Assembly (NCBI GenBank): GCA_004295005.1
Contig: SHNG01000109.1
Coordinates: 2,254 to 62,599, forward strand
Direction of reading: 5' to 3'
Length of the DNA: 60,346 nucleotides
From: Gammaproteobacteria bacterium
GTDB lineage: Bacteria; Pseudomonadota; Gammaproteobacteria; Xanthomonadales; Rhodanobacteraceae
The position numbers were made by a program, and so were the translations under genes. The notes beneath the pieces were generated by a model. That model searched no databases. It saw nothing but the letters and a program-made list of their open reading frames with translations, and had not been told where the DNA came from. This document shows, piece after piece, positions 1 through 9,113 of this stretch (position 1 is the first letter of the stretch; each line of letters begins with the position of its first letter).

Positions 1-143
1 GCCGATTGCGTTTCGCCCCTGGCTTCGCGGAATTGGAAACAACAAGCCCGGATCGTAGTGGCTGCTGCCGGCAACGGATTTGCCGAGCAGGGAATCATCA
101 AGATGGAAGTTCATTCCGACATTCTAGATCAAGCACAATTTTC

Positions 144-222
144 GTCACCCCGGCATACGCCGGGGTCCATTTTGACCTTGATTCCATTGGAACAAGATCA
201 AGATGGGTTCCGGCTTGACCAG
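144..222. repeat. Nested inverted repeats (REP-like)
   Basis: CCCCGGC-ATAC-GCCGGGG forms a perfect 7-bp stem at 148-165. It is followed by an imperfect inverted repeat whose arms (GGTCCATTTTGACCTTG at about 164-180 and its near-complement AAGATCAAGATGGGTTCC at about 195-212) flank a short loop. The pattern resembles extragenic palindromes that are common in Xanthomonadales intergenic regions. A role as terminator of an upstream gene outside the window is possible but untested. Confidence 0.4.
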
Positions 223-253
223 CCCTTCGGCTGTTGTGAAGCACCTCGCCGAA

Positions 254-285
254 ATGACGAACAAAATCAAAGTTTCCCCCAGGGC
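254..285. repeat. Dispersed repeat, copy 1
   Basis: About 32 bp beginning ATGACGAACAAAATC and ending in a C-run followed by AGGG. A close copy with a few mismatches lies at 22169-22200. Both copies are intergenic, so this looks like part of a dispersed extragenic repeat family, not coding sequence. Confidence 0.45.
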
Positions 286-564
286 AACGCTGATCAAGCG
301 GTCCCTCCACTGCATTGCAGGCAATGGACGGGATATTCCCGGCTCGAAGGGGAACGGTCTGTCTGTTCAAGCTGCGGCCCGGCACACACCTCGTGAAATG
401 TTCAGCGCCAAATCCCGGTCTGTGTGGCAGTCTGCACGTGCACGCGTGCAGCTCACACATATCCACGACACCGCCGCACCCGGCCATTGCCACAATGTCG
501 TCGTGGATGAGACTGCCGGATTGCTGAACACACTCCAGAAGGCGAACCCGCGAGGAGGCTTTCC

Positions 565-1833
565 ATGAAATCCATTCTGTTGACTATTGTCCTGGCCACG
601 ACCGCCGCCCTGCTCGTCGCCCTCAACCTGCAAGCCGACGAGCCGAGTGCGCCGGTCAAGGCTACCCGGCACACGCAAACCATCGTGCTCGGCTCGGGTT
701 GTTTCTGGGGTGCGGAAAAAAGCTATGCAGCCCTGCCGGGGGTGATCGATGCGGTTTCCGGCTACGCCGATGGGCGCGGCCTGGAACCCACTTACAAAGC
801 CATCACGCGACCCGAACATCGAATGGACCCAAACAACTTTGCCGAAGTGGTGAAGGTGACCTACGACACCGGCAAGATCAGCACCGAAGCCTTGCTCAAG
901 CACTTTTTTGAACACCATGATCCAACCCAGGCCAATCGCCAGGGCAACGATATCGGCACCCAGTACCGCTCGATCATCCTCACCGGCAATGACGAACAGG
1001 CGGACATTGCACGGCGCTTGCAGGCGCAGTACCAGGTCCTGCTGAGCGAGGCCGGGTACGGCGAGATCAAGACCGTGATCAAGCCACTGGAGCAGTTCCA
1101 CCCTGCCGAGACCTACCATCAGGATTACCTGGCCAAGAACCCGAACGGTTATTGCCCGGATCATTCAACCGGCGTGACCTTTGCCAAGGTCGATGCGCCG
1201 GTCGTGGACAACAGCGCGCTCAAGAAGGGCCAGCAGATCCTGGTGCTGGAGGCGGAGTTCTGCCCCTATTGCAAGGCCTTCCGCAAGGACGTGGCCGATG
1301 CCTATCGCGGCAGCATTCCGATGAGTTTCCGCATGGCCAGTGGCCTGGATGGGCTTGAACTTAAAACACCGAACTGGGCCACGCCCACCATCTACTTTCT
1401 GCAGGATGGCAAGGAAGTGGCTGGTCACCAGGGCTACATGAACAAGGAGGAGTTCTACAAGGCGCTCGGCCTTTTCAAACTGGGCGACAGCGAAGCCTTC
1501 CACGTGGCCTTCAACCAGGGCACGGACAACCGCTTCTGCCGGCAATACGAGCTGTTCAAGCACACGCCGGAAGGCGTTTTCACCGACAAGTTGAGCGGCG
1601 CGCCGCTGTTCGACACCCGCTATCGATTCAATTCCGGAACCGGCTGGCTGTCGTTCACGCGGCCGGTCGAAGGCGAAACCATCGAACGCGCCGACAACAG
1701 CTATGGCATGGCACGCACCGAGGTGATTTCACGCAGCTCGGGCATCCATTTGGGCCATGTGTTCAACGATGGACCCAACGGCCAGCCGCGTTACTGCATC
1801 AACGCCACGGTGCTGGATTTCAAGGCGCGCTGA
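565..1833 (+). CDS. msrAB: Periplasmic MsrA-thioredoxin-MsrB fusion
   Basis: This 422-residue protein repairs oxidised methionine, reducing both the S and R sulfoxide forms. A signal-peptide-like N-terminus (about 1-24) suggests periplasmic export. MsrA occupies about 38-200, with GCFWG (catalytic C46), TQYRS and a late GYC (C197). A thioredoxin/glutaredoxin-like domain follows at about 218-305, with CPYC (C233, C236) and a cis-proline-like ATPT. MsrB fills about 315-420, with SGTGW, HLGHVF and RYCIN (nucleophile C411). The two CxxC zinc pairs of many MsrB proteins are missing, so it should be a zinc-free form; C325 is a candidate resolving cysteine. Placing the thioredoxin domain between MsrA and MsrB is unusual, because Neisseria PilB carries it at the N-terminus. 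The start is supported by GAGGAGG about 7 nt upstream. The 3' end overlaps the convergent diguanylate cyclase gene by 14 bp. Confidence 0.93.
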   Translation: MKSILLTIVLATTAALLVALNLQADEPSAPVKATRHTQTIVLGSGCFWGAEKSYAALPGVIDAVSGYADGRGLEPTYKAITRPEHRMDPNNFAEVVKVTYDTGKISTEALLKHFFEHHDPTQANRQGNDIGTQYRSIILTGNDEQADIARRLQAQYQVLLSEAGYGEIKTVIKPLEQFHPAETYHQDYLAKNPNGYCPDHSTGVTFAKVDAPVVDNSALKKGQQILVLEAEFCPYCKAFRKDVADAYRGSIPMSFRMASGLDGLELKTPNWATPTIYFLQDGKEVAGHQGYMNKEEFYKALGLFKLGDSEAFHVAFNQGTDNRFCRQYELFKHTPEGVFTDKLSGAPLFDTRYRFNSGTGWLSFTRPVEGETIERADNSYGMARTEVISRSSGIHLGHVFNDGPNGQPRYCINATVLDFKAR

Positions 1834-3463
1834 GGCCGAGGTTGTCGGCAAAGTCCGCCTCGACCCGGTTGCGTCCATTCTGCTTGGCCCGGTACAAGGC
1901 GGCATCGGCGCGTGCCAGCAAGTCGGCGGCTTCATCGTCACCGCGCAATTCGCTCAAGCCGATCGACACGCTGAGCACGATGCGGTGCGGCTTGACCAGT
2001 ATTGCTCCGGAGTTCACCGCCGCACGCAGGGACTCGGCGGCATCGAGCGCACGCTGCGCACCTGCCCCTTCGAGCATGAGCACGAACTCCTCGCCACCGT
2101 AGCGCGCAATCAGGTCACTCGCACGCACATGCTTGCGCAGGATGTCGCCAACCGCCTTCAGGCAGGCATCACCCACGGCGTGACCGTAGCGATCATTGAT
2201 CGACTTGAAGTGATCGAGGTCGAGGAACATCAGCCAGAGCGACGTGTTGGACTCCCGTGCAGCCTGCAGGCGCGCTGCGAGAGCGGCATCGAACTCCGCC
2301 CGATTGGGCAATCCGGTCAGGGGATCGGTGCGGGCCTCATGGCGGGCAACGTGCAACTCGCGTTCCGCATAACGGGCTGCGCGTGCAGTGGCCAGCACCA
2401 GCACCAATGCGCCGACCGCATAGGCCAGCGGATGCAACCACTCCAACATGGGCGGCGTGCCCTGAAGGTTGAGGAAATTCCACACCCGTGCCACACCTGC
2501 GACGGTTACGCCACCCCAACCGATCAGGTAGAACCAGCCCTGCAGCGAACCGGCACGTGCACGCGCGGCTGCCGTACCCAATGCCAGCGCCGCCAACAGC
2601 AGGGCCACGATATTGATGCCCTGGTTGGCTGCCGGTGATCGCGGCCAGATCACGATCACGATCGCCAGCACCGCGGCAATGGCCACGAGTGCCTTGATCA
2701 GCCTGGACGCGCGTGGGTAGTAGCGATCCAGCTCGAGGAACCCGATGGTGAATCCATACACCAGGACGAGGCCAAAGTTGATGGCCACGCCCGACATGCG
2801 CATGGCATGTGGCAGCAGGCTTGGCCAGGGCAACAGGGCGACGATCTCACCGCTCATCACCGCAACGTACAGCACGCAACTGGCGACCCAGCCGCAGAAC
2901 ATCAGCAGCATCCAGCGGCGCAAGGCAATGGCAAAGACCGTGGCAACGGCGCTCAGCAACAGCAGCGAAGCCAGGATCGCGCTGGTGAAGCGCACGCGTT
3001 GCAGATCCAACGCCAGATAGTCTTCCAGCGGCAGGGCGGTTACCGGCATCGGCTGGTAGCGGCCACCCTCGTGACGCACATAGACGGGTTGATCAACAAA
3101 ACGCGCGGGCAGGATGAATGCCAGTCGATGCCGCGATCCCACCTGCTTCCAGGCCAGATCGAAAATGCCGGCCTGCTGCGGACGATAGTCCGGCGGCATC
3201 CAAACGGTCACGCTGGCGTCGTAGGTTTCCTTCAGCGACAGCACGATGTCGTTGCCTGCTTGCGGCTGCTTTACGCGCAATCGCCACCAGGATTGCTCGG
3301 CCGCTCCGCGTCGCAACACGGGGGCGGCTTTCCAGCTCGACTCGGGCGCTTCACGCAGGGTTTCAATGTCGGCCGCGCTTGCATCCAAACGCGCAAGTTC
3401 AACCGATGTCGCCTGCACCGGCGAGATGAAAACCAGCAGGACCAGCCACAGCCACGCCCGCAT
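1820..3463 (-). CDS. Membrane diguanylate cyclase (7TM-DISM, GGDEF)
   Basis: Makes the second messenger c-di-GMP from two GTP. The 547-residue protein has a signal peptide (1-19), an extracytoplasmic 7TMR-DISMED2-type sensor region (about 20-165), seven hydrophobic segments (about 175-370) and a cytoplasmic GGDEF domain (about 378-540). The active-site motif is GGEEF at 456-460. RASD at 447-450 has the RxxD form of the product-inhibition I-site, so feedback inhibition is expected. I chose the start at 3463 because GGGGGAG lies about 6 nt upstream and the signal peptide begins directly; longer in-frame versions run back to 3625 but cover repetitive DNA. DISM sensors often bind carbohydrates or carboxylic acids, but the ligand cannot be read here. 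Confidence 0.93.
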   Translation of the reverse strand: MRAWLWLVLLVFISPVQATSVELARLDASAADIETLREAPESSWKAAPVLRRGAAEQSWWRLRVKQPQAGNDIVLSLKETYDASVTVWMPPDYRPQQAGIFDLAWKQVGSRHRLAFILPARFVDQPVYVRHEGGRYQPMPVTALPLEDYLALDLQRVRFTSAILASLLLLSAVATVFAIALRRWMLLMFCGWVASCVLYVAVMSGEIVALLPWPSLLPHAMRMSGVAINFGLVLVYGFTIGFLELDRYYPRASRLIKALVAIAAVLAIVIVIWPRSPAANQGINIVALLLAALALGTAAARARAGSLQGWFYLIGWGGVTVAGVARVWNFLNLQGTPPMLEWLHPLAYAVGALVLVLATARAARYAERELHVARHEARTDPLTGLPNRAEFDAALAARLQAARESNTSLWLMFLDLDHFKSINDRYGHAVGDACLKAVGDILRKHVRASDLIARYGGEEFVLMLEGAGAQRALDAAESLRAAVNSGAILVKPHRIVLSVSIGLSELRGDDEAADLLARADAALYRAKQNGRNRVEADFADNLGLSAP

Positions 3464-3538
3464 CGATGCTCTCCCCCGAATTCGCATCACGGCCGATTCT
3501 ATTGCCTCGGCTCGGCAGCACGCACGCTTTTGGCTGTC

Positions 3539-3670
3539 GTAGAGCGGAGCTTGCTCCGCGGGCCTCACCCCCGTAAAGCGGAGCTTGCTCCGTTTGGCCG
3601 TCTCCGCATATCCACAGCCGAGCAAGCTCGGCTCTACAAAGGGCCCAAGCCGGGCAAGCTCGGCTCTACA
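3539..3670. repeat. Cluster of four palindromic GAGCTTGCTC repeats
   Basis: Four related units sit between two genes on the minus strand. GTAGAGCGGAGCTTGCTCCG (3539-3558) and a variant at 3573-3592 point one way. AGCCGAGCAAGCTCGGCTC at about 3616-3634 and a variant at 3647-3668 point the other way. Each unit is itself palindromic and the pairs are inverted, so several hairpins are possible. The core matches the inverted repeat at 22218-22274, so this is one REP-like family in the genome. It may act as a terminator for the upstream transcript or be a RAYT-mobilised element. Confidence 0.7.
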
Positions 3671-3679
3671 CGAGCCACG

Positions 3680-4456
3680 TCACTTGTCGACGAAGGCGCG
3701 CTCGAACACGTAGTCACCGGGCTGGCCGGTGCGCGGGGAGGCATGGAAACCCAGTCCATCGAGCAGCTTGCGGGTATCTGCCAGCATGGCCGGGCTGCCA
3801 CACAGCATGAAGCGATCGCGTGCCGGATGCAGTGGCGGCAAACCCACGCTCTCGGCCAGGCGGCCAGCGGCAATCAGATCGGTGATGCGGCCGCGATTGC
3901 GAAATGGCTCGCGCGTGACGCACGGGTGATAGATCAGCTTGTCGCGGATCATCGGGCCCAGATATTCATGCCGGGGCAAATCGCGTTCGATGAGATCGGC
4001 ATAGGCCAGGTCATCGATGTTGCGCACGCCGTGGACCAGAATGATCTTCTCGAAACTCTCCAGGGTTTGCGGATCCTGGATAAGGCTGATGAAGGGCGCG
4101 AGGCCGGTGCCGGTGGCGAGCAGGTAGAGATGCCGGCCCGGATGCAGGTCGTGCACCAGCAGGGTACCGGTGGGCTTGCGGCTGACCAGGATGCGATCGC
4201 CGACCTTGAGATGCGCAAGCCGCGAGGTCAGCTGACCATCGGCAACCTTGATGCTGAAGAACTCGAGGTGCTCTTCCCAACTCGGGCTGACGATGCTGTA
4301 GGCGCGCATCAAGGGGCGATCCTCCAGTTGCAGGCCAATCATCAGGAACTGGCCACTCTCGAAGCGCAGCCCGGGATCGCGGGTGGTGCGGAACGAGAAC
4401 AGGCTGTCATTCCAGTGATGCACATGGGTGACGCGTTCTTCGAAATGACGATTCAT
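3680..4456 (-). CDS. fpr: Ferredoxin-NADP(+) reductase
   Basis: A 258-residue FAD enzyme that moves electrons between NADPH and ferredoxin or flavodoxin. The FAD domain contains ESGQF and RAYSIVSPS (the RxYS flavin-binding motif). The NADPH domain contains the LLATGTGLAPF glycine-rich segment, followed by the VHGVR and CGSPAM motifs. The C-terminus ends ERAFVDK, close to typical Fpr ends. The start at 4456 (MNRHFEERV) was chosen because longer in-frame versions add only a hydrophobic stretch unlike the family. It lies downstream of and in the same direction as the RND operon, but 187 bp away, so it is probably a separate unit. The likely job is electron supply for oxidative stress repair or iron-sulfur proteins. 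Confidence 0.92.
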   Translation of the reverse strand: MNRHFEERVTHVHHWNDSLFSFRTTRDPGLRFESGQFLMIGLQLEDRPLMRAYSIVSPSWEEHLEFFSIKVADGQLTSRLAHLKVGDRILVSRKPTGTLLVHDLHPGRHLYLLATGTGLAPFISLIQDPQTLESFEKIILVHGVRNIDDLAYADLIERDLPRHEYLGPMIRDKLIYHPCVTREPFRNRGRITDLIAAGRLAESVGLPPLHPARDRFMLCGSPAMLADTRKLLDGLGFHASPRTGQPGDYVFERAFVDK

Positions 4457-4643
4457 CGATCTTTGCCAAGCGCACGCGGATCGCACGGGCCCGGCCCCAA
4501 GGCTTGCGGCAAGTCCAACAACGAAAATGAAAGATGAAGCCAACCAAGGCAATGGATGGCGACTTTTGGCGAGCGGCGAAGCCGCACGGCTGGGCGCGAT
4601 TATAGCCGTCGCCGGCGCTGCCCCGGGGCAGCGCCGGAAACGC

Positions 4644-7600
4644 TCAGGCGTGGTGAGCCGCGGGTGTCAGGGTTGACTCGTCTTCCAGTTCCTTTGCTGC
4701 TTCGGCGTGATGGTCCTGGGCCAGGAGCAGATAGAAGGCGGGCACCACGAACAGGGTGAACAGGGTGCCGATGGTAAGGCCCGTGGTGATGACGAGGCCC
4801 ATGTTGAAGCGACCTGCCGCACCGGCACCGCTGGCAATCACCAGCGGCATGACGCCCAACACCATGGCCGCCGTGGTCATCAGGATCGGGCGCAAACGGG
4901 TGGCCGCGGCCTGCTCGATGGCTTCGCGCTTGCTCTTGCCGGCGCGCTGCAGTTCGTTGGCGAATTCCACGATCAGGATGCCGTGCTTGGAGATCAAGCC
5001 CATCAGGGTGACCAGGCCGACCTGGGTGTAGATGTTGAGCGAGGTCGACCAGCGCGTTGAAAGCGCACCCATGCCGACAAAACCGGGCAGCAGGTTGATG
5101 AAGATCATCGCACCGAACATGGCCATCGGTACCGACACCAGGATCACGATCGGATCGCGCAGGCTGTTGAACTGCGCGGCGAGCGCCAGGTAGACGATGA
5201 TCACCGCAAACAACAAGGTGAGCAGGAAACCGCCGGATTCGTCCATGAATTGGCGCGCCTGTCCGGCATAGTCGATCTGGTAACCGGTCGGGGCCACCTC
5301 GCGGATGGTGTTCCTGACCAGTTCGATACCTTCGCCCTGGGTGACGCTCGGCACGCCCGAGAACGTCACCGAGTTGAGCTGCTGGAAGCGGGTCAGCGAC
5401 TGCGGCACCACCGAATCGGCAATGCTGGCGACGGTGGATGCCTGTATCAGCGAGCCATCACCGGCACGCACGTAGTAGTCGAGCACCTGGTCCGGATTCA
5501 GTCGATCCTTCTGCAACACCTGCGGGATGACGCGGTAGGAGCGTCCGGCAATCGAGAAATAGTTGACGTAGCCGCCACCCAGCGCCGCGCCGAGGGTTCC
5601 ACCCACGTCCTGCTGGGTGATGCCGAGCGAGGTGATCAGGTCGCGGTCGACCTTCAGCGTGCTTTGCGGCTGGTCGATCTTGAGGTTGGTATCGATGAAC
5701 CAGAACTTGCCGCTGGCCTGCAGCTTGTCGAGCACGTTTTTCGACACCTCGTAGAGGTTCTCGAATGGCTCGGTGGTGGACATCACCACTTCCACCGGTT
5801 GGCCCTGGGCACCGGGCAGCGAGGGAAACTGGAAGGCAAACGCGTTGGTTGCCGCCATGCTGCCCCACTTCATCTGCAACTCGTTCTGGATTTCCGTGGC
5901 GTTGCGGGCACGCTCACCCCATGGCACCAGCTTGGCGCCGGTCAATACTGAATTCGAACCGGCGATGCCGCTGATCTGGAACGTGTCCTTGACCTCGGGA
6001 ATCGACTTGGTGATCGCCTGCATTTGTTCCATGTAGCCCTTGACCTGGGCCGGGGCGGCGTTGGGCGCACCGGTGGCAATGCCAACCACGAAACCCTGGT
6101 CCTCCTGCGGGGCCAGTTCCGACTGCGAGTTCATGAACAGGAACACGGTGCCGCCGAAGATCATCGCACCCATCACGATCAGCACGATCCAGGTTTCCAG
6201 CGCGCCGTGCAGGCGGCGCTCGTAACCCGCATGCAGGCGCTCGAACTGGCGGTCGATGAACTGCACGAAACGGCTGCCGCCGTGGCTGGCCTTGAGGAAT
6301 CGCGAACACATCATCGGACTCAGGCACAGCGCGATGATTGCCGATACGGTGACCGCGCCGGCCAGGGTGAAGGCAAACTCGGTGAACAATGCACCGGTCA
6401 GGCCGCCCTGGAAGCCGATCGGAATGTAGACGGCGATCAGCACGACCGTCATGGCCAGGATTGGGCCGGCCAGTTCGCGTGCGGCAACCAGCGCCGCCTG
6501 CAAGGGCGTCTTGCCTTCCTCGGTGATGTGGCGGTCAACGTTTTCCACGACGATGATGGCGTCATCCACCACCAGGCCGATGGCCAGCACCAGGGCCAGC
6601 AGGGTGATGAGATTGATGGTGTAGCCGAGCAGCAACATCACGAAAAACGCGCCGATCAGCGACAAGGGCATGGCAATGACCGGAATCATCACCGCGCGCA
6701 CGCTGCCCATGAACAGGAAGATCACCACGGTGACGATGAGCAGGGCTTCGATCAGGGTCTTGATGACCTCGTAAATCGAGGTGGTGATGAACTCGGTGGC
6801 GTCATAGGCGATATTGGCGGTGAGGCCGGTCGGCAACTGCGCCTGGATTTCCGGAAACACGTCGCGCACGCGCTTGGCGACATCCAGCACATTGGCGTCC
6901 GGCGAGGTCTTGATGCCGACGAATACGGATTGCTTGCCATCGAAGGCCACGAAGGAATCGTAATCTTCCGAGCCGAGCACGACATTGGCGACATCTTCCA
7001 GGCGCACGATCGCGCCGCCTTCGGATTTCACCGCCAGCTTGCGGAATTCACCGACCGTGTGCAGGTCGGTTGCCGCAGTCAGCGAAACGGTGACCGCATC
7101 GCCCTTGGTGGCACCGATCGCCGCCAGGTAATTGTTGGCCGCCAATGCATTGGACACGTCGGCTGCGGTGACGCCATGTGCCGCCATGCGCACCGGGTCC
7201 AGCCAGGCGCGCAAGGCAAACTGGCGCCCACCGAGGATCTCCGCTTCCTGCACGCCTTCCAGCGCATCCAGTTGCGGCTTGACCACGCGGATCATGTAGT
7301 CGGTGATGTTGTTGGTGGGCAAGGTCTCGCTGTAGAAGCCGAGGTACATGGATGCCGTGGTTTCACCCACCTGCACCGAGACCACCGGGTCTTGCGCCTG
7401 TGGCGGCAGGCGGTTGCCGACCGAGCTGAGCTGGGTCTGGATCTCGGTGAGGGCGCGGTTGGAATCGTAGTTGAGTTCCAGGGTGGCGGTGATCGTCGAC
7501 ACACCGGCAACACTGGAAGAAGACAGGTAATCGATGCCCTGGGCCTGGGCGACGGCAGATTCCAGCGGCTGGGTGATGAAGCCGGCCACGGTTTGTGCGT

Positions 7601-7763
7601 CGGCACCGTAGTAGACGGTGCTGACCGTGACCACGGCATTCTCGGTTTTCGGAAACTGGCGCACGGTCATGTCGAGCGTCGCGCGCAAGCCGAGCACGAG
7701 AATGATCAGGCTGACCACGATGGCCCAGACCGGCTTTTTGATGAAGGCGTCAGTGAATTTCAT
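4644..7763 (-). CDS. RND efflux pump, HAE1 family inner-membrane subunit
   Basis: A 1039-residue proton-driven pump of the AcrB/MexB/MexF type that exports hydrophobic or amphiphilic compounds through a tripartite complex. The N-terminus MKFTDAFIKKPVWA leads into TM1. The TM4 motif GLVVDDAIIVVENV (two adjacent Asp for proton relay) and the repeated porter/TM architecture are intact, and length fits the family. Start codon ATG at 7763 has only a weak Shine-Dalgarno. It is the last gene of a three-gene operon behind the outer membrane factor and the membrane fusion protein. The divergent regulator usual for such operons is not next to it, so substrate range and control cannot be inferred. Confidence 0.95.
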   Translation of the reverse strand: MKFTDAFIKKPVWAIVVSLIILVLGLRATLDMTVRQFPKTENAVVTVSTVYYGADAQTVAGFITQPLESAVAQAQGIDYLSSSSVAGVSTITATLELNYDSNRALTEIQTQLSSVGNRLPPQAQDPVVSVQVGETTASMYLGFYSETLPTNNITDYMIRVVKPQLDALEGVQEAEILGGRQFALRAWLDPVRMAAHGVTAADVSNALAANNYLAAIGATKGDAVTVSLTAATDLHTVGEFRKLAVKSEGGAIVRLEDVANVVLGSEDYDSFVAFDGKQSVFVGIKTSPDANVLDVAKRVRDVFPEIQAQLPTGLTANIAYDATEFITTSIYEVIKTLIEALLIVTVVIFLFMGSVRAVMIPVIAMPLSLIGAFFVMLLLGYTINLITLLALVLAIGLVVDDAIIVVENVDRHITEEGKTPLQAALVAARELAGPILAMTVVLIAVYIPIGFQGGLTGALFTEFAFTLAGAVTVSAIIALCLSPMMCSRFLKASHGGSRFVQFIDRQFERLHAGYERRLHGALETWIVLIVMGAMIFGGTVFLFMNSQSELAPQEDQGFVVGIATGAPNAAPAQVKGYMEQMQAITKSIPEVKDTFQISGIAGSNSVLTGAKLVPWGERARNATEIQNELQMKWGSMAATNAFAFQFPSLPGAQGQPVEVVMSTTEPFENLYEVSKNVLDKLQASGKFWFIDTNLKIDQPQSTLKVDRDLITSLGITQQDVGGTLGAALGGGYVNYFSIAGRSYRVIPQVLQKDRLNPDQVLDYYVRAGDGSLIQASTVASIADSVVPQSLTRFQQLNSVTFSGVPSVTQGEGIELVRNTIREVAPTGYQIDYAGQARQFMDESGGFLLTLLFAVIIVYLALAAQFNSLRDPIVILVSVPMAMFGAMIFINLLPGFVGMGALSTRWSTSLNIYTQVGLVTLMGLISKHGILIVEFANELQRAGKSKREAIEQAAATRLRPILMTTAAMVLGVMPLVIASGAGAAGRFNMGLVITTGLTIGTLFTLFVVPAFYLLLAQDHHAEAAKELEDESTLTPAAHHA

Positions 7764-7858
7764 GGGTTTTCATTTCGTCTGTGCGCTGGCGGACAAGCCG
7801 GGACAACGCGGATTCGCATGGCGCGTGCAGCGCCCGTCGCTGCATCGCCATGGCGATC

Positions 7859-9025
7859 TCAATGTTCCTGCGGCGCGGGTGCCGGGTTGTTTGGCGGCTG
7901 GATGCGGTTGTCGATGATCAGGGGCGTGCCGTTCTTGAGCTTGAGCTGGCCGCTGGTGACCACTTCATCGCCATCCTTGATGCCGCTGGTGACGACGATC
8001 TGGTCGCCACGGGTGACACCGGTGGTGACAAACACCGATTGGGCGGTCGGCATTTCCGGCTTGCCCTTGGCGTCCTTCTTGCCCGAATGCTTGACCAGGA
8101 AAACCGTTTCGCCGTACGGATTGAAGGTGATCGCGGTCTGCGGCAAGGTCATGTAGGTCTGCGGCTCGCCAACCTGGATGGCGACACTGGCAAACATGCC
8201 CGCGCGCAGCAGGTCTTCGGCATTCGGCATGCTCGCCTCGACGGCCACATTGCGTGTGGCCGGATCGATCTTCGGGCTGATCGCGGTGACCGCGCCGATG
8301 AAGGGTTTGTCCGGATAGGCCTCAAGGTTCAGCACCACGGTCTGGCCCGGCTTGATCTCGCCCAGTTGCACCTGCGGCACGTTGATGTCGACCATGATCG
8401 GATCGAGTTGCTGCAAGGTGAGCACGGCCGTTCCGGAATTCACGTAACTGCCCGGAGTCAGGCTGACGATGCCGACGCGCCCGCTGAACGGCGCACGCAA
8501 GCGGCGCTTGTCGACCAGGGCCTGCTGCTGGCTGACACCGGCTTCGGCCGCCGTGAGACTGGCCTTGGCCCGATCGAATTCGGCCTGGCTGATGCCCTTG
8601 TAGGCCAGTTGCTGGCGCGCGCGCTCGAGATCGACCTTGAGCAAGGCGGCGTTGGCTTCCAGACGGCGGCGCTCGGCGATGAGGTCATCGGCATTCAGTT
8701 CGATCAGGGTTTGCCCTTCACTGACCTCGGCCCCTGACTTCACCTTGACCTCGGTGACGATGCCGCTGACATCAAAGGCCAGGTCGGCACCCTTCGCCGC
8801 ACGCAAGGTGCCGACGCTTTTCTGTTCGCCCTGCCACGGTTCGCTGACCACCCGCGTCGATGTCACCGTCTGCGGCGGAATCGTCATGTTGGCAGCCGCT
8901 TGGCCGGCCATGTATTTGCCCAGCATGTTCCAGCCGATCAGCAATGCCAGGAATCCGCCGACACCGAGAATCATGAAAAACATGCGACGGGATGTGCTGG
9001 GCTTGCGTTCATTGCGCGTATACAT
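7859..9025 (-). CDS. RND efflux membrane fusion protein
   Basis: Periplasmic adaptor that links the inner-membrane pump to the outer membrane channel. One hydrophobic N-terminal segment (about 15-37) anchors it. Then come the lipoyl-like half motifs (VSGIVTEVKVKSGAEVSEGQ and, after the hairpin, LRAPFSGRVGIV), a coiled-coil alpha-hairpin rich in Ala, Arg and Gln (about 110-160), and beta-barrel and membrane-proximal domains ending in a Pro/Ala-rich tail. I prefer the ATG at 9025 because GAGGA is then spaced 6 nt away; the ATG at 9031 would abut it. It sits 95 bp upstream of the pump gene and 88 bp downstream of the outer membrane factor, consistent with one transcript. Confidence 0.94.
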   Translation of the reverse strand: MYTRNERKPSTSRRMFFMILGVGGFLALLIGWNMLGKYMAGQAAANMTIPPQTVTSTRVVSEPWQGEQKSVGTLRAAKGADLAFDVSGIVTEVKVKSGAEVSEGQTLIELNADDLIAERRRLEANAALLKVDLERARQQLAYKGISQAEFDRAKASLTAAEAGVSQQQALVDKRRLRAPFSGRVGIVSLTPGSYVNSGTAVLTLQQLDPIMVDINVPQVQLGEIKPGQTVVLNLEAYPDKPFIGAVTAISPKIDPATRNVAVEASMPNAEDLLRAGMFASVAIQVGEPQTYMTLPQTAITFNPYGETVFLVKHSGKKDAKGKPEMPTAQSVFVTTGVTRGDQIVVTSGIKDGDEVVTSGQLKLKNGTPLIIDNRIQPPNNPAPAPQEH

Positions 9026-9113
9026 GCGCATTCCTCATGGTTCTTTGTTTGAAGTGGCGCTGGCAGTGGGTTCGCACCCGCCGCCCAGCGGATTTCGTCT
9101 TGAACAAGTGTGC

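Larger units (their letters stand above)
1..564. other. Gene-less region upstream of msrAB
   Basis: I see no credible coding region here. Reading frames on both strands are short, lack ribosome binding sites and give low-complexity translations. The stretch holds a 7-bp perfect hairpin at 148-165, a longer imperfect inverted repeat around 165-222, and a dispersed repeat at 254-285 that recurs near 22169. A strong Shine-Dalgarno (GAGGAGG) at about 552-558 belongs to the following gene. Confidence 0.6.

Noticed and set aside
98-493. 131-codon minus-strand frame upstream of msrAB
   Set aside because: Crosses two inverted repeats, no ribosome binding site, no recognisable domain.
2807-4537. 576-codon open frame on the plus strand
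   Set aside because: Runs through repeats and antisense to the diguanylate cyclase and fpr; not coding.
6024-8156. 710-codon open frame on the plus strand opposite the RND pump and fusion protein
   Set aside because: It is antisense to two clear genes, His/Gln/Gly-rich, without a family pattern; a high-GC shadow frame.
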